This document shows, piece after piece, positions 19,901-30,544 of a stretch of DNA of 30,544 nucleotides. The notes under the pieces were generated by a model. That model did no database searches, had not been told where the DNA came from, and saw only the letters and a list, made by a program, of their open reading frames with translations. The position numbers and the translations under genes are program-made. This stretch comes from Cyclostephanos tholiformis (taxonomy: Eukaryota > Bacillariophyta > Thalassiosirophyceae > Thalassiosirales > Thalassiosiraceae). Numbering within the stretch: the first letter of the stretch is position 1; every line of letters begins with the position of its first letter. Where the stretch lies: positions 1 through 30,544 of the forward strand of contig JALLPB010000032.1 of NCBI GenBank assembly GCA_036939975.1, written 5' to 3'.

Positions 19901-22900
19901 ACCTAGTTGATCAGGCCTTCCTGCGATAGTCGCGAAGACGCCTCTGATAAGATTGTTCACAATGATATTAATAGTATTTTCATCAAGACCCCTCAGTTCT
20001 TCTGTTGATTTTGACGTTCGACCAGCAATAACCCAATCAAAAAGAAGCTTTGCAAGGTCTGCCGACAGCTTGATTCGTTCGAAGGCCACAGTAGACTGCA
20101 TTGTTAGCAAGGAGAGTGACTGTAGAATGTGTGGGATGAACTCAGATTTATAGATGCGAAAAACCTCTGGATGTCGCGTGACTGACACCAAAATATGAGC
20201 CATTTGTGGGATGGAGTTATTATCCTCGCGCAGCACCTGTATGGTGAACTTCAGAGCAATCACTAGTTCATCCTGGCTAAGTCGCTTACTTAGGGCAGGA
20301 AGAAGCACATCCAACGCCTCCCGTGCTGACGTATCACGTATAAGAGAGCAATAGACTTGCAAAATCACATCCGAAGGAGTATCAAAAACTGCGATGAATC
20401 TGCTCAATGCTACATATGCATAGTACATAGTTTTGGGGTCGTCGTGGTTTTTTTGCGCGGCCAAAATGAAATTGAGCAAATCTGTATGCCGATACACAGT
20501 CATGTCTTGTAAGTGCTTGTGTTCGAGGAGCGTGGCGACAATATGTAACAACTCGCAAGTCAGCATCGGCCCATGAGAATCATCTTTCAGAAGTGACTCT
20601 ATTAGCTTTTCTACAGAAGAGTCATTGAAAAATGAATTAGACGAAGTCTGCTTTAGCATCGGAATGACCAGCAGTTGCGCACTGAGGGTTTTTGTTTCGT
20701 CTGACCCCTCACTCGACAACAATGTTGAAAACCTTCGAAGGTGACACTAGTATGTGAGCACAATCATTCTCAGAACAATGTAGCCAACGACCGACGACAA
20801 TTCACTCACCTCTGAAGTATCCTTTTTTGGTCAGTATTATCGCTCGAAACTTTACATAGCAAGAACTGCTTGATGAATGAGAAATCGAATGTAGATAATG
20901 GTTGCAGCTGAAAAAGTTGTGCATACACGAGGTAAAATAAACGAACGCGGAATTAAATATAATAATCACAAATGCACCATGTATCCACTGTCATCATCAG
21001 AGGTTACCAACATGCCACCTTTGGCAGGCATGTCTGTAAGACAAAAAAAAACTTACGAAAATCCGAATAAGATCGAACAACACGTCTGTGTCCGTTGGGT
21101 TCATCTTGGAATAAGACACAAGGAACTTTCCAAGTGCCAATGACTCGCAATGATATCGAGGTGGAATCTCTTCTTCATGTAGGAGTCGATAATGTCGCCC
21201 ACGAGAGCGCCACAACCATCTCAATGCGCGAACAACATCATTCTGATTCTGAAGATACTGAGGGTTGAGAGAGGTCAGTATTTCTACAATTTTTAAGCCC
21301 TGGTGTTGTAGCTCAAGCGAAGTAATTGTCATAGTCTCATCGGACACATTACTCTGAGCGCTAAGTTGAGAGACTTCTCTAGCGTAAGCATTTCTAGCTT
21401 CTTCCAGTTCTTTATTTGCGCGCTCCACAGCTGTCTGCAATGTAGACCGATATTCAGGATTTGAATCATCCGACTTAATTTGTGCTTTCTGCGATCTCGC
21501 TTCTTCTTGAGATTTTAGTGCAAGGAACTTTTTCTTCACTTCTATCTCCTGCCTTAATACTTCTAGTTTGCGTTGAGTTGATGGGGAGCACCATTCGTTT
21601 ATGCCATACACAGCTACTTTACCTTCAGGGGCTGACGACTTCTCTGATCGAATTATATGAAGTGGCCGGTCAAAACAAAGATTGAGAAACAAAACACTGT
21701 TGGCACTGAGGTAGTCCCTGAGCAACGCAGTGTCTTCACGCTTCAGCATTTCTTGGAATAAGTTACTGTAAACTGGATTGCAGAGGCGGTGCTCTTGCAA
21801 AAAGAAACTGACAGCAACTGCTCACGGACGATTTTCATTCATCAAGAGGGCACTTGAGTTTCAATACCGACGAAAACGATACCTCTCGAAAATAAAAACT
21901 TACTAGCATAATGTCGATTCAAGTATTTCGCAAGAGGCTCTTTGAAGGGTGAGGCTGATAGACATGGCTTATACCTTGGCAGCGCCATCTCTAACCTTAC
22001 GGTTTGCTTGATCAAGGACTCAACAAATTGAGACGCTTGCGGTAATAGAGAAAAGAGATCCAAAACAGCGGCAGCAATAAGAGGCTCGTCACCGGGCTTA
22101 AAGACTTGCAGTTGCATTATCTTGTCTAGTACATGGAGACGTATGTTGCAAGGGATTGTATCAGATGCAACAACTGATGAAACTGCAAAATATAGCAAAA
22201 AAGGCACTCACCCGGCTCGCCAAACCTATTCAAGTGCTCTATCAATTTTTCTCCTAAAGTCTTATTGAACCATGAAGAGAGGAGAACTAATAAATGTGAC
22301 AAACCCCTCAGGAGATGTAACGAGAGTTTCGTGTGTTCTCTCAAATTGAGTAATATTGGCCTAATGCAGGATTGGATCAATTCCTTTGATAATCTGTGTC
22401 CCTTTGTCGATGAAGATCCTTCATCCTTTTCCTTGCCAAGGATCAGCGCATCATGTAACGCTGACGCACTTGCTGCAACGGCTTCCGGGGGCTCTGAAAT
22501 AAGTGAGCGGAACAGAAGACTTACGACCTGCGAAATAATCATGATGGCCAGTGTGAGTGTATGGGGTGAGCATACAAGAACTTGACATTTTTTGTCATCG
22601 AAGTGGCAGATATGAGAGTGGCTTACGTGTGGTCGTATATTTCCAATTTTAGACTGCGGATCGGCATCATAAAATTCGTCAGCAAATCCTCGAATAAGAG
22701 CCCTGATCAGTAAAAGCGTAGAAACTCTTAGCTGGATACCTAAAGGCAGCTCTTGAGGGACTAGGACTCGACCACCGAACGAGTCGTCTTCTAAAATCAT
22801 TGCCTTTCTTAGAAATATTGATGATGCGTGCGTGCCGGACATATTTTGACTCGCAGATTCGCCACCAATATTGACGGCAAAGCCATTCTTATCGATCAGG

Positions 22901-25900
22901 ACGACGCTTCCGAAGCTCGGGTCCGAAAATTCACCATCGGCAATCGATATCATCTTCAAAAGTTCAGATAGAAAGGCGAGAAGATTATGGTCCTCGATAG
23001 GAATCAGTTTGGGCGCTCTGTCCAGAATATATGCGCATGCATCGACTGCTGCACAAATATTCGGAAGGGGTAACGTTCTCAATAACTTCGGGAATATGAG
23101 CCGCTTCAACGAATTTACATGATTTACAAGTAATTCATCGATTGAGGCACTATCTCTGGTTATCATTCGAACCGCATGGCGTACGACGAATCTGTGATGA
23201 AGAATTGCATATCAGACCGTGTCAATGTGAAAATGATGAGAACAATACTCTCATTTTAGTCAAGTCGTGTAGGCAATGAAGGTTAAGAGTTCTCACCGTA
23301 CAAGGGGCTTCGTCGAAGCAATCTCAGATAGGATCAAAGTAAGGGACGCAGCCTTCACAGATAATGGGGTAGGGGGTGTTTCTTTGTCAACATTTTCTCT
23401 GAATTTTTTATCAGTCGCCGTTGGACACAAGACATCATGAAGGACAGTACTTGATTCATTCCAAGAAGACGGTCCGCCAAAGAAGAACCACGACACTTGT
23501 AAAAAAAATCCCGCGGACGCTTTGGATGCGTGGGCAATCCCATCAGGAGTATCTTTTACCATGAACATAGCCGTGTGAAGGATTTCAACTTCGTACTGGG
23601 CTGACCACTTCAGACCCATCTTGACGATAAGGTCAAATAACCCGAACATAACTCCAGTGCGATGATTCCACGGTTGGCTGAAGCAGTAATGACATAATTT
23701 ACTCAAAAGATTTTCGAAAAAAACATCACCCCAGGTGGTATCTTGGGAATGTAGGGCGTCCTCGGTGGCTGTAGGAGAACCCGCATCCTTCATTTCTGCA
23801 TCTATTGGCTCATTCTTGTCTTCATCAGGTGTAGTCTCGGCACTACCGTTGACAATATGAAACAACTCAACCACATGATGCATCACCTCCATGGCAGTAA
23901 AATGCGACTTATTCACACTAGAATCGGTAAAAGCATCCGCAAGAGCCTCATTAAAAACAAAAGGATCAATATCACTACAGTCCAGTGGTCCCGACAAACG
24001 AAAACATCCAAACGATTTGAACTGAATTTTTTCAGCAATATAGTTTTGAGAATTATACTTTTCATTGTCCATTGAACCGCTGCTTTCATCGCCGTGGTAT
24101 GGATCGATAGAGCATCCATCACGGTCGATTCGTGTTATGTCTGCCCGGTGGTTTAGGAGTAGATAAAATATGTGTGAACCCAGTCCCTTCAATATCAGCA
24201 TTGCCTCATCCTTGAGATCGTCATGATTCGATGCCGCGTATAATCCTTCGCATACCAATTTGAAGTCGCGGTTGTAATTCATACTACCCTGTTGAGAGAT
24301 TCCCAAGTCTGGTTCTCCCTCTTCATCAGATTGCAAAACAATCGCATCATTCTTAGTCAATGCTACTCCGTTCTTGGTACAAACTGATATCTGTCCATTT
24401 CCTTCTTCGTCATCGATGTCCAATAACGAAGCCAACGCAGCCTGCAGAACGGTAAAGGCGCTTTTTGACTGGTTAGCCCTGGTCTCCAACATGACGTCGA
24501 TGGAGTACTTTTTCAAATCAAACGTCTTTGGGTCGACTGATAGCAGCTCATGAATATTTCTGCAAGCTACCTGCAATGGCCGTCGTGAATTGCAATTAGA
24601 ATGATTGTCGTGACTCGCAGGTATTATGGAAGGTGCGGCGGCAACACAGCGCAACACTTCTACGGCACGATCCAACGGAAATGGCAAGAAGAAAGACATA
24701 TCACTAGATGGCTCATCACCAGCTATACCATGCCATTCGCAGTACATGGAAAGATTCTCGCATCCACTAGCTACTCTTCTCCTATTTTCCTCCGTTCGCT
24801 TTGAATCAACATATCCCACCATCTCTCTTAAAAATAATCGGTTTATACCTCCCATCTTTCCCAGCAATCGCATGCACAACAATCCATACGGGTAGGGCGC
24901 CGGAAGCAAATGACGCGTAAGCGCCGCCATAAGCTCGCAAAAACCAGTGCCATCGTCATCCTGCGTTGCAAAAATAGGGTATAAATAATCGGGGTGCAGA
25001 TTATCCACCCAAAATTCCAATGTCCGCAATGCCAAATTTGTCAATGTTCCCATATTCGAGTTCAATGCAGGTATGATGATCTTCAGCAGGAGTGGTAAAT
25101 GCGGGAGTAGCATCGAAAGGCGTGAGGGGATGGTTAAGCATATTTCAACAATAACTTGCCGTAGTGGTATGGAGCATGTAGCAGTGAAAATACGGTAAAA
25201 GTTGTTCAAAAGGGTGGGCACCAATGGAAGCAGCTCCTTGTATGACCTGTAGGAATTTGGGAGGTGAGCGTCATTTTTTCATAAACATTACGAAGGGGTG
25301 AAAAATTATTTAATAATATTTCACTCACGCGTCAAACTTCCCTGATATCGTGCGAAATAATATTCTGATGATATCCAGATAAGGACCCGGCCATATCAAA
25401 TCTACTTCTTTCTCGTAGCAAATACGACAAACTCCACCCATCATGCTCTGTGACGGACATTCTTCCATCGATCGCTGGACACATTCCTTCACCAGCTTTT
25501 GCAAATGTGGTAAGAAAGCATTCTCATTACGCGGGTACTTGATGAGGGAAGAGAAAGCCAGCTTGAATAACTTTGATAAATTTCGTGCTCGTTTTGTAAG
25601 GACAGGCGGTGGCAGCGAGTTGACATTGGTGTTACTTGGTCTTCTTGTGTTGTCATCCATCTGTGAATCTGATATTGACATTGATGTCGATGAAGAAGTG
25701 TTTGAAATAGCTTTCTTCTCATACTCACCCAATCCATCGACATTCGCCATCAAATAGTCCAAAATCACCTCGACAAATTCGTAACTGACCGCACCTGCAG
25801 TGACTAACAAATGACTGAACATAGCGAGATTTTCCTCTTCAATATCCATCTGATGAAATAAATAAGGCAGGTTGTTCGCAATGACGACTCGAAAATTGTA

Positions 25901-28900
25901 AGGTTCCAGTGACGTTAATGATACTGCGAAGGATTCAAGTATCTCGCGATGCCCGGGATTTATCTTGCGTTTCTCATCGTCGATGGAGCTGGGTGGGCTC
26001 CTCCATGGCTGCAGCTGTTCGTTCAACTCATCGCGGACATTTATCTTAAATATGCGCAAACAAGGCACTCCCACACGAATGAAATCCTCGACCAATGACC
26101 TTTCGCCGATCGTCATTTTCGTCATTCCACTATTCAATTCCTCATTGAAAAATTTCCTGTTGTCATGTGACGAACTTCCCAGTAATGCAAACTGGGGTGG
26201 TAATGGAAACTGTTCCTCCCCAGCCAACAACGAACGCTGTCGATCCTTTTCTCGCTGGTGTGAGTAGCTTGATATACACCATAATAAAGTTTTCATGCCG
26301 TGTATTATCGGACGAAGGAGTAGTTGCAGGTTAAGAATGATGGTAAGTGGCAACGATGATGAAGTAGAATCAGTGCCATCGCCGCCCACCTGCTCGGTTT
26401 TGTCCTCATACCGAATGTCACTCTTCAATTTTGCGACAGCATTCAACAAATCCGGGATCCAACAACTCACAACCTCCAACTTGGACACGCACGATCTCAG
26501 GATTCGGAACAGCAAATCGCGACCAACTTGCGGATTGGGGTCGCGATTGTGAAAGATTATTTCAGGAAGATGCATTAACAACTTCGCCGAGGCTATTTGC
26601 ATGTCGCTATAGGGGGATGTAAAGTTTGGCAGTCCCGATTGGACAATGATTCTGGGTGCATCAAAGAAGCCTGTGGTCAAATCGCAGTGTAACAGTCTCG
26701 AAAAGATTCGAATAGTTCTGGAGAGCTGCGCGGGAGTCAATTTCGTACGGATCTGGGTTATGAATTCAGTGAGAATAAAATATCCCAACGGTTGCATGGA
26801 GGCTAAAGATGTTACTCCTTCAACGGCACGGGTGGCACCTCCGCTACCTCCTATAGTGCAGTTCCATTCGATATTGTTGTATTTACCATCGCCTCCTCGT
26901 CCGATGAAACCCTCGCCATCACCACCCAAATCTAATCCTCCACCAAGCATCACCACTGCCGATGTTGCTCCGCCGACTCCATGCCTCAATAATATTGCAT
27001 TGGTGCTGCCTATTAAAAGCCGTTCATCTAGCAATGCATCAACATGTCGGTAAAAGCCGCGACGATACTTTGTTGATAGCATATGAAATATGTTCACCAT
27101 CAGCTCCTTCCTCATTTGGATTGCATGATGCTGATGACGAAGGTTATGCAAACGGCCATCATAGCTGCCAGTTGTCATCGCCGTTGTCGTCGTTGCCGTA
27201 GATGCAGCACCAGTTCGGCGAAGGAGACTCCATGACGAAGACATACGGCGCAACAATTGTAGCACGCACGTAGCACAGCTCTCCTCGAATAATTTTAAAG
27301 TAGTCTCCGCCGCTGTAGCGACAGTAAAATAGCGATTGTTACTATTACCACCGCTAATTCTCTGTTGTGATGACGGTGCTAGTAACAGCAGTAAATGTGT
27401 AATGAATGATACCACCTTCACTTGACACGCAACGAGCTGCTGGTGCGATTCTAGCTGGTGCAATAATGACGTTTGCCCATCCTTCTTTGGAGTTGCTAAA
27501 ATTGTTGTTGTCCCGATGGTTGCAATTGTAGCAGAAGGGGGCGTTGATGTGTAGGCCGTTGACGATTTGGCGAGCGTCGTTGTCGTTGTAATTTTTGTGG
27601 TAGCTGCTGCTAACAAAGCAGGATTTGGTGCCCCGTCGCCCACAGCAGCTGCGGTTGCAGCAGTTAAAGAAGGCTGGCTGGATGATGATGATCCTCCTTT
27701 CCCCTTATTGAATATAACAACTTGGGGAGTGGACAATGATGGTGTCGTCAATGCCCCCGTCGTCACCCCATCGCCGCCACCGCCAGGATTTGTCCTCAGC
27801 AACGATGACGTCGATATCGTTTGTAAATGCAAAAAATCCATCATTGCTGGCAGCAAATTTGACATATTATTCTTGCTAGCCAACTTATTTGGAAAAAGAT
27901 TAAATAGCAGCATGATCGTTAATGGCATTTCGGAGAGAAGGCGGTACAATTGGGATGATTCGACGATAATCGCCGTCTCCGTCGTCGTCGTCGCTTTGAT
28001 GCTGGTATTGGAGGTGGATAAACTCTTTGGCTGCAATGTCGCCGTCATGACCTCACTAGATACATTCTTCTTTTCGGGTGTCGATATCATTATCGATTGA
28101 CCTTCATTTGAGGTAGTTGTCAGCTTCTTGGTTGGCGTCTTGCCTGGCGACAATGATGTCTCTGGTATTGTGTCTGACCTCTTGGTGGTCTGAGTATTAT
28201 TCGCCCCCTTCTTTCTCTTGCCGTGCCCACTCCCTCCTAAACGCTTGTAACATTCCACCACAAAGTCCAATAGTGCCTGACACTCACGTAGAGTTTTCAA
28301 AGCCTCCTTTCCGCCACCACTACCACTGACCCCGCTGCTGATGCCGCTGTTTCCCTCCATCGTCATCAATACTACGGACGTGTTATGATATCCCCGTAAA
28401 ATCCGAACGAGCAAGCCATTATTCGCCAACAGTGCATTACTCTCGGTATCTTCCATCATCACGTGGATGGCGATGCTCATTATGGAGGGCGCGTGCATGC
28501 GGAACAGGAATACTTCAATGTTATTGCGTACTTTTCGGTCATTGCGATGTGATTCAAACAATGAAGATGGCGAGAGAGGAGCGGTGAGCAACAATTGCAA
28601 CGTCAGCTGCTCGAGCAGTTGCAGCGCAGCATTGCGTATGGTTGTATGAGTCTCCGATGATAATGATTGCGAAGGTGATACTGCTAAGACGTCGGCATTA
28701 TGAGGCGGGACGTGATACATTGGCGAGGGCATGAATGCTGATGGCGTCGTTCGTGGTGGGGGTAACTCTTGTTGCCTTTTCTTCTTCTTCGATTGTTTTA
28801 TCGTGGTGGTCGATTTCAAATCAGTGTCATTATTTGAGTCGGAGAACTTCTCTGCTACTGCCGACTTGCTGTCCTTTCTCTTGCGCTTTTTATTCCCCTC

Positions 28901-29749
28901 CTTGTTTCCGCTGTCGCCTTCCCCATCGCCACCACCGCCGCTAGCAACAGCAGAACGGATATATGTAGCTGCTCTACCATTCGGATCGACCAGTATCTTG
29001 GACAATGCCGGTAATAAGGCACTCAAAAGAAATGAGCGCTCACTTGTTGGCAGATTCGAATAATCCTTACCGCGCATTTCAGAAAGGAGCTGTAATAACG
29101 AGGACGATGATGATAATATCAAGGACGGCGCCAGCGACGACGACATAGATGCGGATACCAGCATGAGGAGCCGAGATTTTACGGAATCCCAGTGGGCGGG
29201 TCCTGATGTGACCTTTGTGGAGAGGAAGGGGGGGCTGGTGGGAGGAGGAGACGACTGAGATGGCTGCAATGTTGTTGTTAATGATGATACCTCTAATGCT
29301 GGCACTGCCTCTGATGCCGAGAATTCCTTTGATGTCAGTGATGGCAGTGCAGTTTCAAAATATGACATTGTTGTTGCCGATGCAGCTGCATCTGTAGTTC
29401 TCGGTGATGAGCCATCATCGTCGATGTGCAAGCCATCGTCGTCAACCGTCTTGACATGTGTAGGAGAATCCATGGAAGCCATCACATTATTAGATGCAGA
29501 AGCAGACATTTCATCGTCCAACGGGTCCGAAGTTATTTCCGCTGTCATCGTGGCTATGACGCTGCCTACGGCTGCTGTCGCTGCTGTTCCTGCAACGTCG
29601 GCGTCGGCGTCGGCGTCGGCGGCGTCATTCTTTTTTGCGTAGTCATCCTCCCCACCACCGTATGTCAATGGTGATGCTGCCAATGGTTCAACGACCCCTC
29701 CATCAACAGCATCCGCTGTAGTAGGTGGATCATTGCCATGTGTATTCAT
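13912..29749 (-). CDS. TRA1: Tra1/TRRAP-like pseudokinase, SAGA/NuA4 scaffold subunit
   Basis: Eleven exons splice in phase to 4942 residues (yeast and human proteins are ~3750-3860): 29749..25329, 25246..23297, 23191..22212, 22182..21904, 21817..21057, 20907..20810, 20732..18819, 18738..16582, 16513..16337, 16089..14444, 14357..13912. Residues 1 to ~1050 hold Ser/Thr/Ala-rich low-complexity sequence mixed with alpha-helical segments. HEAT-like repeats continue to ~3400, followed by a FAT region (~3470-4300; LPSWVFLPWIPQLLT and YPQA-like DHPQAIYYSLRSFYL are diagnostic). The kinase fold begins near VEIPGQY. Where active PIKKs have the HRD-like and DFG motifs there is FCTVTGQMISQDF, so it is a pseudokinase. 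PFRLTRNISEF and the terminal MPPAYQPWL (FATC) match TRRAP. In the family it recruits histone acetyltransferase complexes to activators in the nucleus. Confidence 0.95.
18739..18818 (-). other. Stop-free 80-nt intron in the Tra1-like gene
   Basis: Donor GTATGG starts at 18818 and the T-rich acceptor TTATTTTAG ends at 18739. Exon 7 reads open through this intron until a TAG just past the acceptor, so it resembles a frameshift at first sight. Splicing joins SIDRVDND in phase with VIFQKLFVSCLL. A real frameshift is the alternative, but the fitting phase and acceptor favour an intron. Confidence 0.65.
22183..22211 (-). other. Very short intron (29 nt, or 38 nt) in the Tra1-like gene
   Basis: Exon 3 ends at a strong donor (GTGAGTGC, starting at 22211). 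The next frame-restoring acceptor is TTTTGCAG, ending at 22183. A second in-phase CATCAG, ending at 22174, would give 38 nt and drop three residues. Read without splicing, the frame meets a stop at 22126, while the downstream frame (PCNIRLHVLDKIMQL) is clearly coding. The other introns of this gene measure 68-247 nt. Confidence 0.7.
29597..29624. repeat. GTCGGC hexanucleotide tandem repeat in coding sequence
   Basis: About four GTCGGC units lie within the first exon of the Tra1-like gene. On the coding strand they encode an alternating Ala-Asp tract (ADADADAD, near residue 45). The same N-terminal region is full of Ser, Thr, Gly and Ala runs, so repeat expansion is a likely source of the extra length. 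Confidence 0.85.
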
Positions 29750-30118
29750 ATTGTCAATGCGGCTGCTGCTCTCGATTTATTGCTTAATCCATGGCCCATC
29801 ACGCCTCATCCTCAAGGAAGAATAATATATCGTTTAAGTACTACAATAAATATGTTAGTGCCTAAACGCGCACTTTACCAATACTGGTACGGGGCAGCGC
29901 ATTACCGGTACTGGTACCAGTTCTGGTACAGGCCTGTCCCGTACTGGAAATTTTGTAGTGCCCTCCCGTCTTACCCGTTTACTATGTTGAAAGTCTGATT
30001 TTCTTTGAAACTACTGTATTGTACTGACACAAGCCCCCTCGGCCACCCATGCTGGAACCATTTGTGACTGTAGTTTGTCATCCCATTATTGGTACTGGCA
30101 TTCCGGAAGAACAGTACC
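29750..30118. repeat. Divergent intergenic region with GGTACTGG-like repeats
   Basis: This lies between the giant gene's start and the plus-strand ORF at 30119. From 29879 to 29947 the word TACTGG, its complement and close relatives recur (ACTGGTACGGGG, CCGGTACTGGTACCAG, CTGGTACAGGCC, CCGTACTGG), with internal palindromes such as GGTACTGGTACC. Another TTGGTACTGGCATTCCGG occurs at ~30089, 30 bp before the ORF. This looks like either the end of a mobile element or a regulatory cluster for the ORF. Confidence 0.5.
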
Positions 30119-30544
30119 ATGTCGGATCAGGACGATTCCGATTATCAGCCGGATGCGAATGAAGAAGATGATCCTGATGACGATGAGCTGGTTGACCCAC
30201 TGGTCGTGGAAGAAAATGATCCTGATGATGGGCCAGAACAAGTTCCCCCTCCCCTCCCTGGTGCTGACCGGCCCGATAATCCGGTCGAATCGCCTGCAGT
30301 TAATGCATTCTCTGTCGATGGCTTTGCTATAGAGGGTGTTGAAGGCATCAACGCCGCTCATGCCCGGTCGTTCTATGAGCTTCTCATCCCCATGATGCAG
30401 AAAGCTGGCCCATCTTGGAAGTTGGGCACACGCCAAAAATTTGACTCGATCATGGATGCGTTGGTGCGCGTCCGCAATGGCGAGTCAATTGCTCAAGTAC
30501 GGGAAACATATGCCCAGGCATACAAGTGGCGGAAGTCTTATGCC
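30119..30544 (+). CDS. 5' end of an acidic ORF, possibly from a mobile element (partial)
   Basis: ATG 30119 opens 142 codons that remain open at the window edge. The first ~65 residues are very acidic and Pro-rich (DDSDYQPDANEEDDPDDDE and LPGADRPDN). Then a helical segment begins (HARSFYELLIPMMQKAG, FDSIMDALVRVRNGESIAQVRETYAQAYKWRKSYA). This short basic module with FYELL, a repeated-trial helix and YKWRKSYA faintly resembles the N-terminal module that precedes integrase cores in some transposon ORFs (KRBA2-like). That is an impression only, because the catalytic part would lie beyond the window. The GGTACTGG repeats immediately upstream would fit a mobile-element terminus. It could equally be an ordinary host gene. 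Confidence 0.55.
   Translation, partial: MSDQDDSDYQPDANEEDDPDDDELVDPLVVEENDPDDGPEQVPPPLPGADRPDNPVESPAVNAFSVDGFAIEGVEGINAAHARSFYELLIPMMQKAGPSWKLGTRQKFDSIMDALVRVRNGESIAQVRETYAQAYKWRKSYA

Noticed and set aside
26962..29675. Several plus-strand open frames opposite the large first exon of the Tra1-like gene
   Set aside because: They are antisense shadows of low-complexity codons (Ser, Thr, Ala and Gly runs) without start context or recognisable families.

Overview
The window looks like nuclear DNA of a photosynthetic stramenopile, most likely a centric diatom. Three things suggest this. Genes are interrupted by short GT-AG introns, often with GTGAGT or GTAAGT donors. One protein (complement 9457..10227) carries a signal peptide ending in the AFAP motif typical of diatom plastid pre-sequences. 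Several small secreted proteins carry diatom-like SMSM and SPT motifs. All gene models below were spliced by hand from frame continuity and splice-site consensus.

Left third (about 267..7634): an AT-rich DNA transposon bounded by inverted repeats of about 220-240 bp. It holds two convergent genes. The minus-strand gene (7208..3536, eight exons) is a Mutator-like (MULE/MuDR) transposase with zinc finger, DDE core and SWIM finger, but three in-frame stops and a frameshift break it. The plus-strand gene (782..2814, five exons) is an intact 502-codon ORF of unknown function. Between their 3' ends lie a ~60-bp minisatellite and a long direct repeat. The layout parallels maize MuDR (mudrA/mudrB). 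The plus-strand gene also contains a tandemly duplicated intron with no exon between the copies.

Middle (7.7-13.9 kb): a three-exon aldo/keto reductase starting only ~65 bp from the transposon end; a convergent plastid-targeted protein resembling uroporphyrinogen-III synthase; and three small secreted or membrane proteins sharing SMSM-type motifs. Two of these are clearly paralogous at the N-terminus, and one of that pair has a stop at codon 3.

Right half (13.9-29.75 kb, minus strand): one giant eleven-exon gene for the Tra1/TRRAP pseudokinase scaffold of SAGA/NuA4-type acetyltransferase complexes. It is predicted at 4942 residues, about 1000 longer than the yeast and human proteins, mostly through a low-complexity N-terminal region. 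One of its introns is only 29 (or 38) nt. The last 430 bases hold the 5' end of an acidic ORF that runs off the window, preceded by a cluster of GGTACTGG-like repeats and possibly belonging to another mobile element.

The best candidate for something undescribed is the two-gene transposon with its intact partner gene, broken transposase and duplicated intron.
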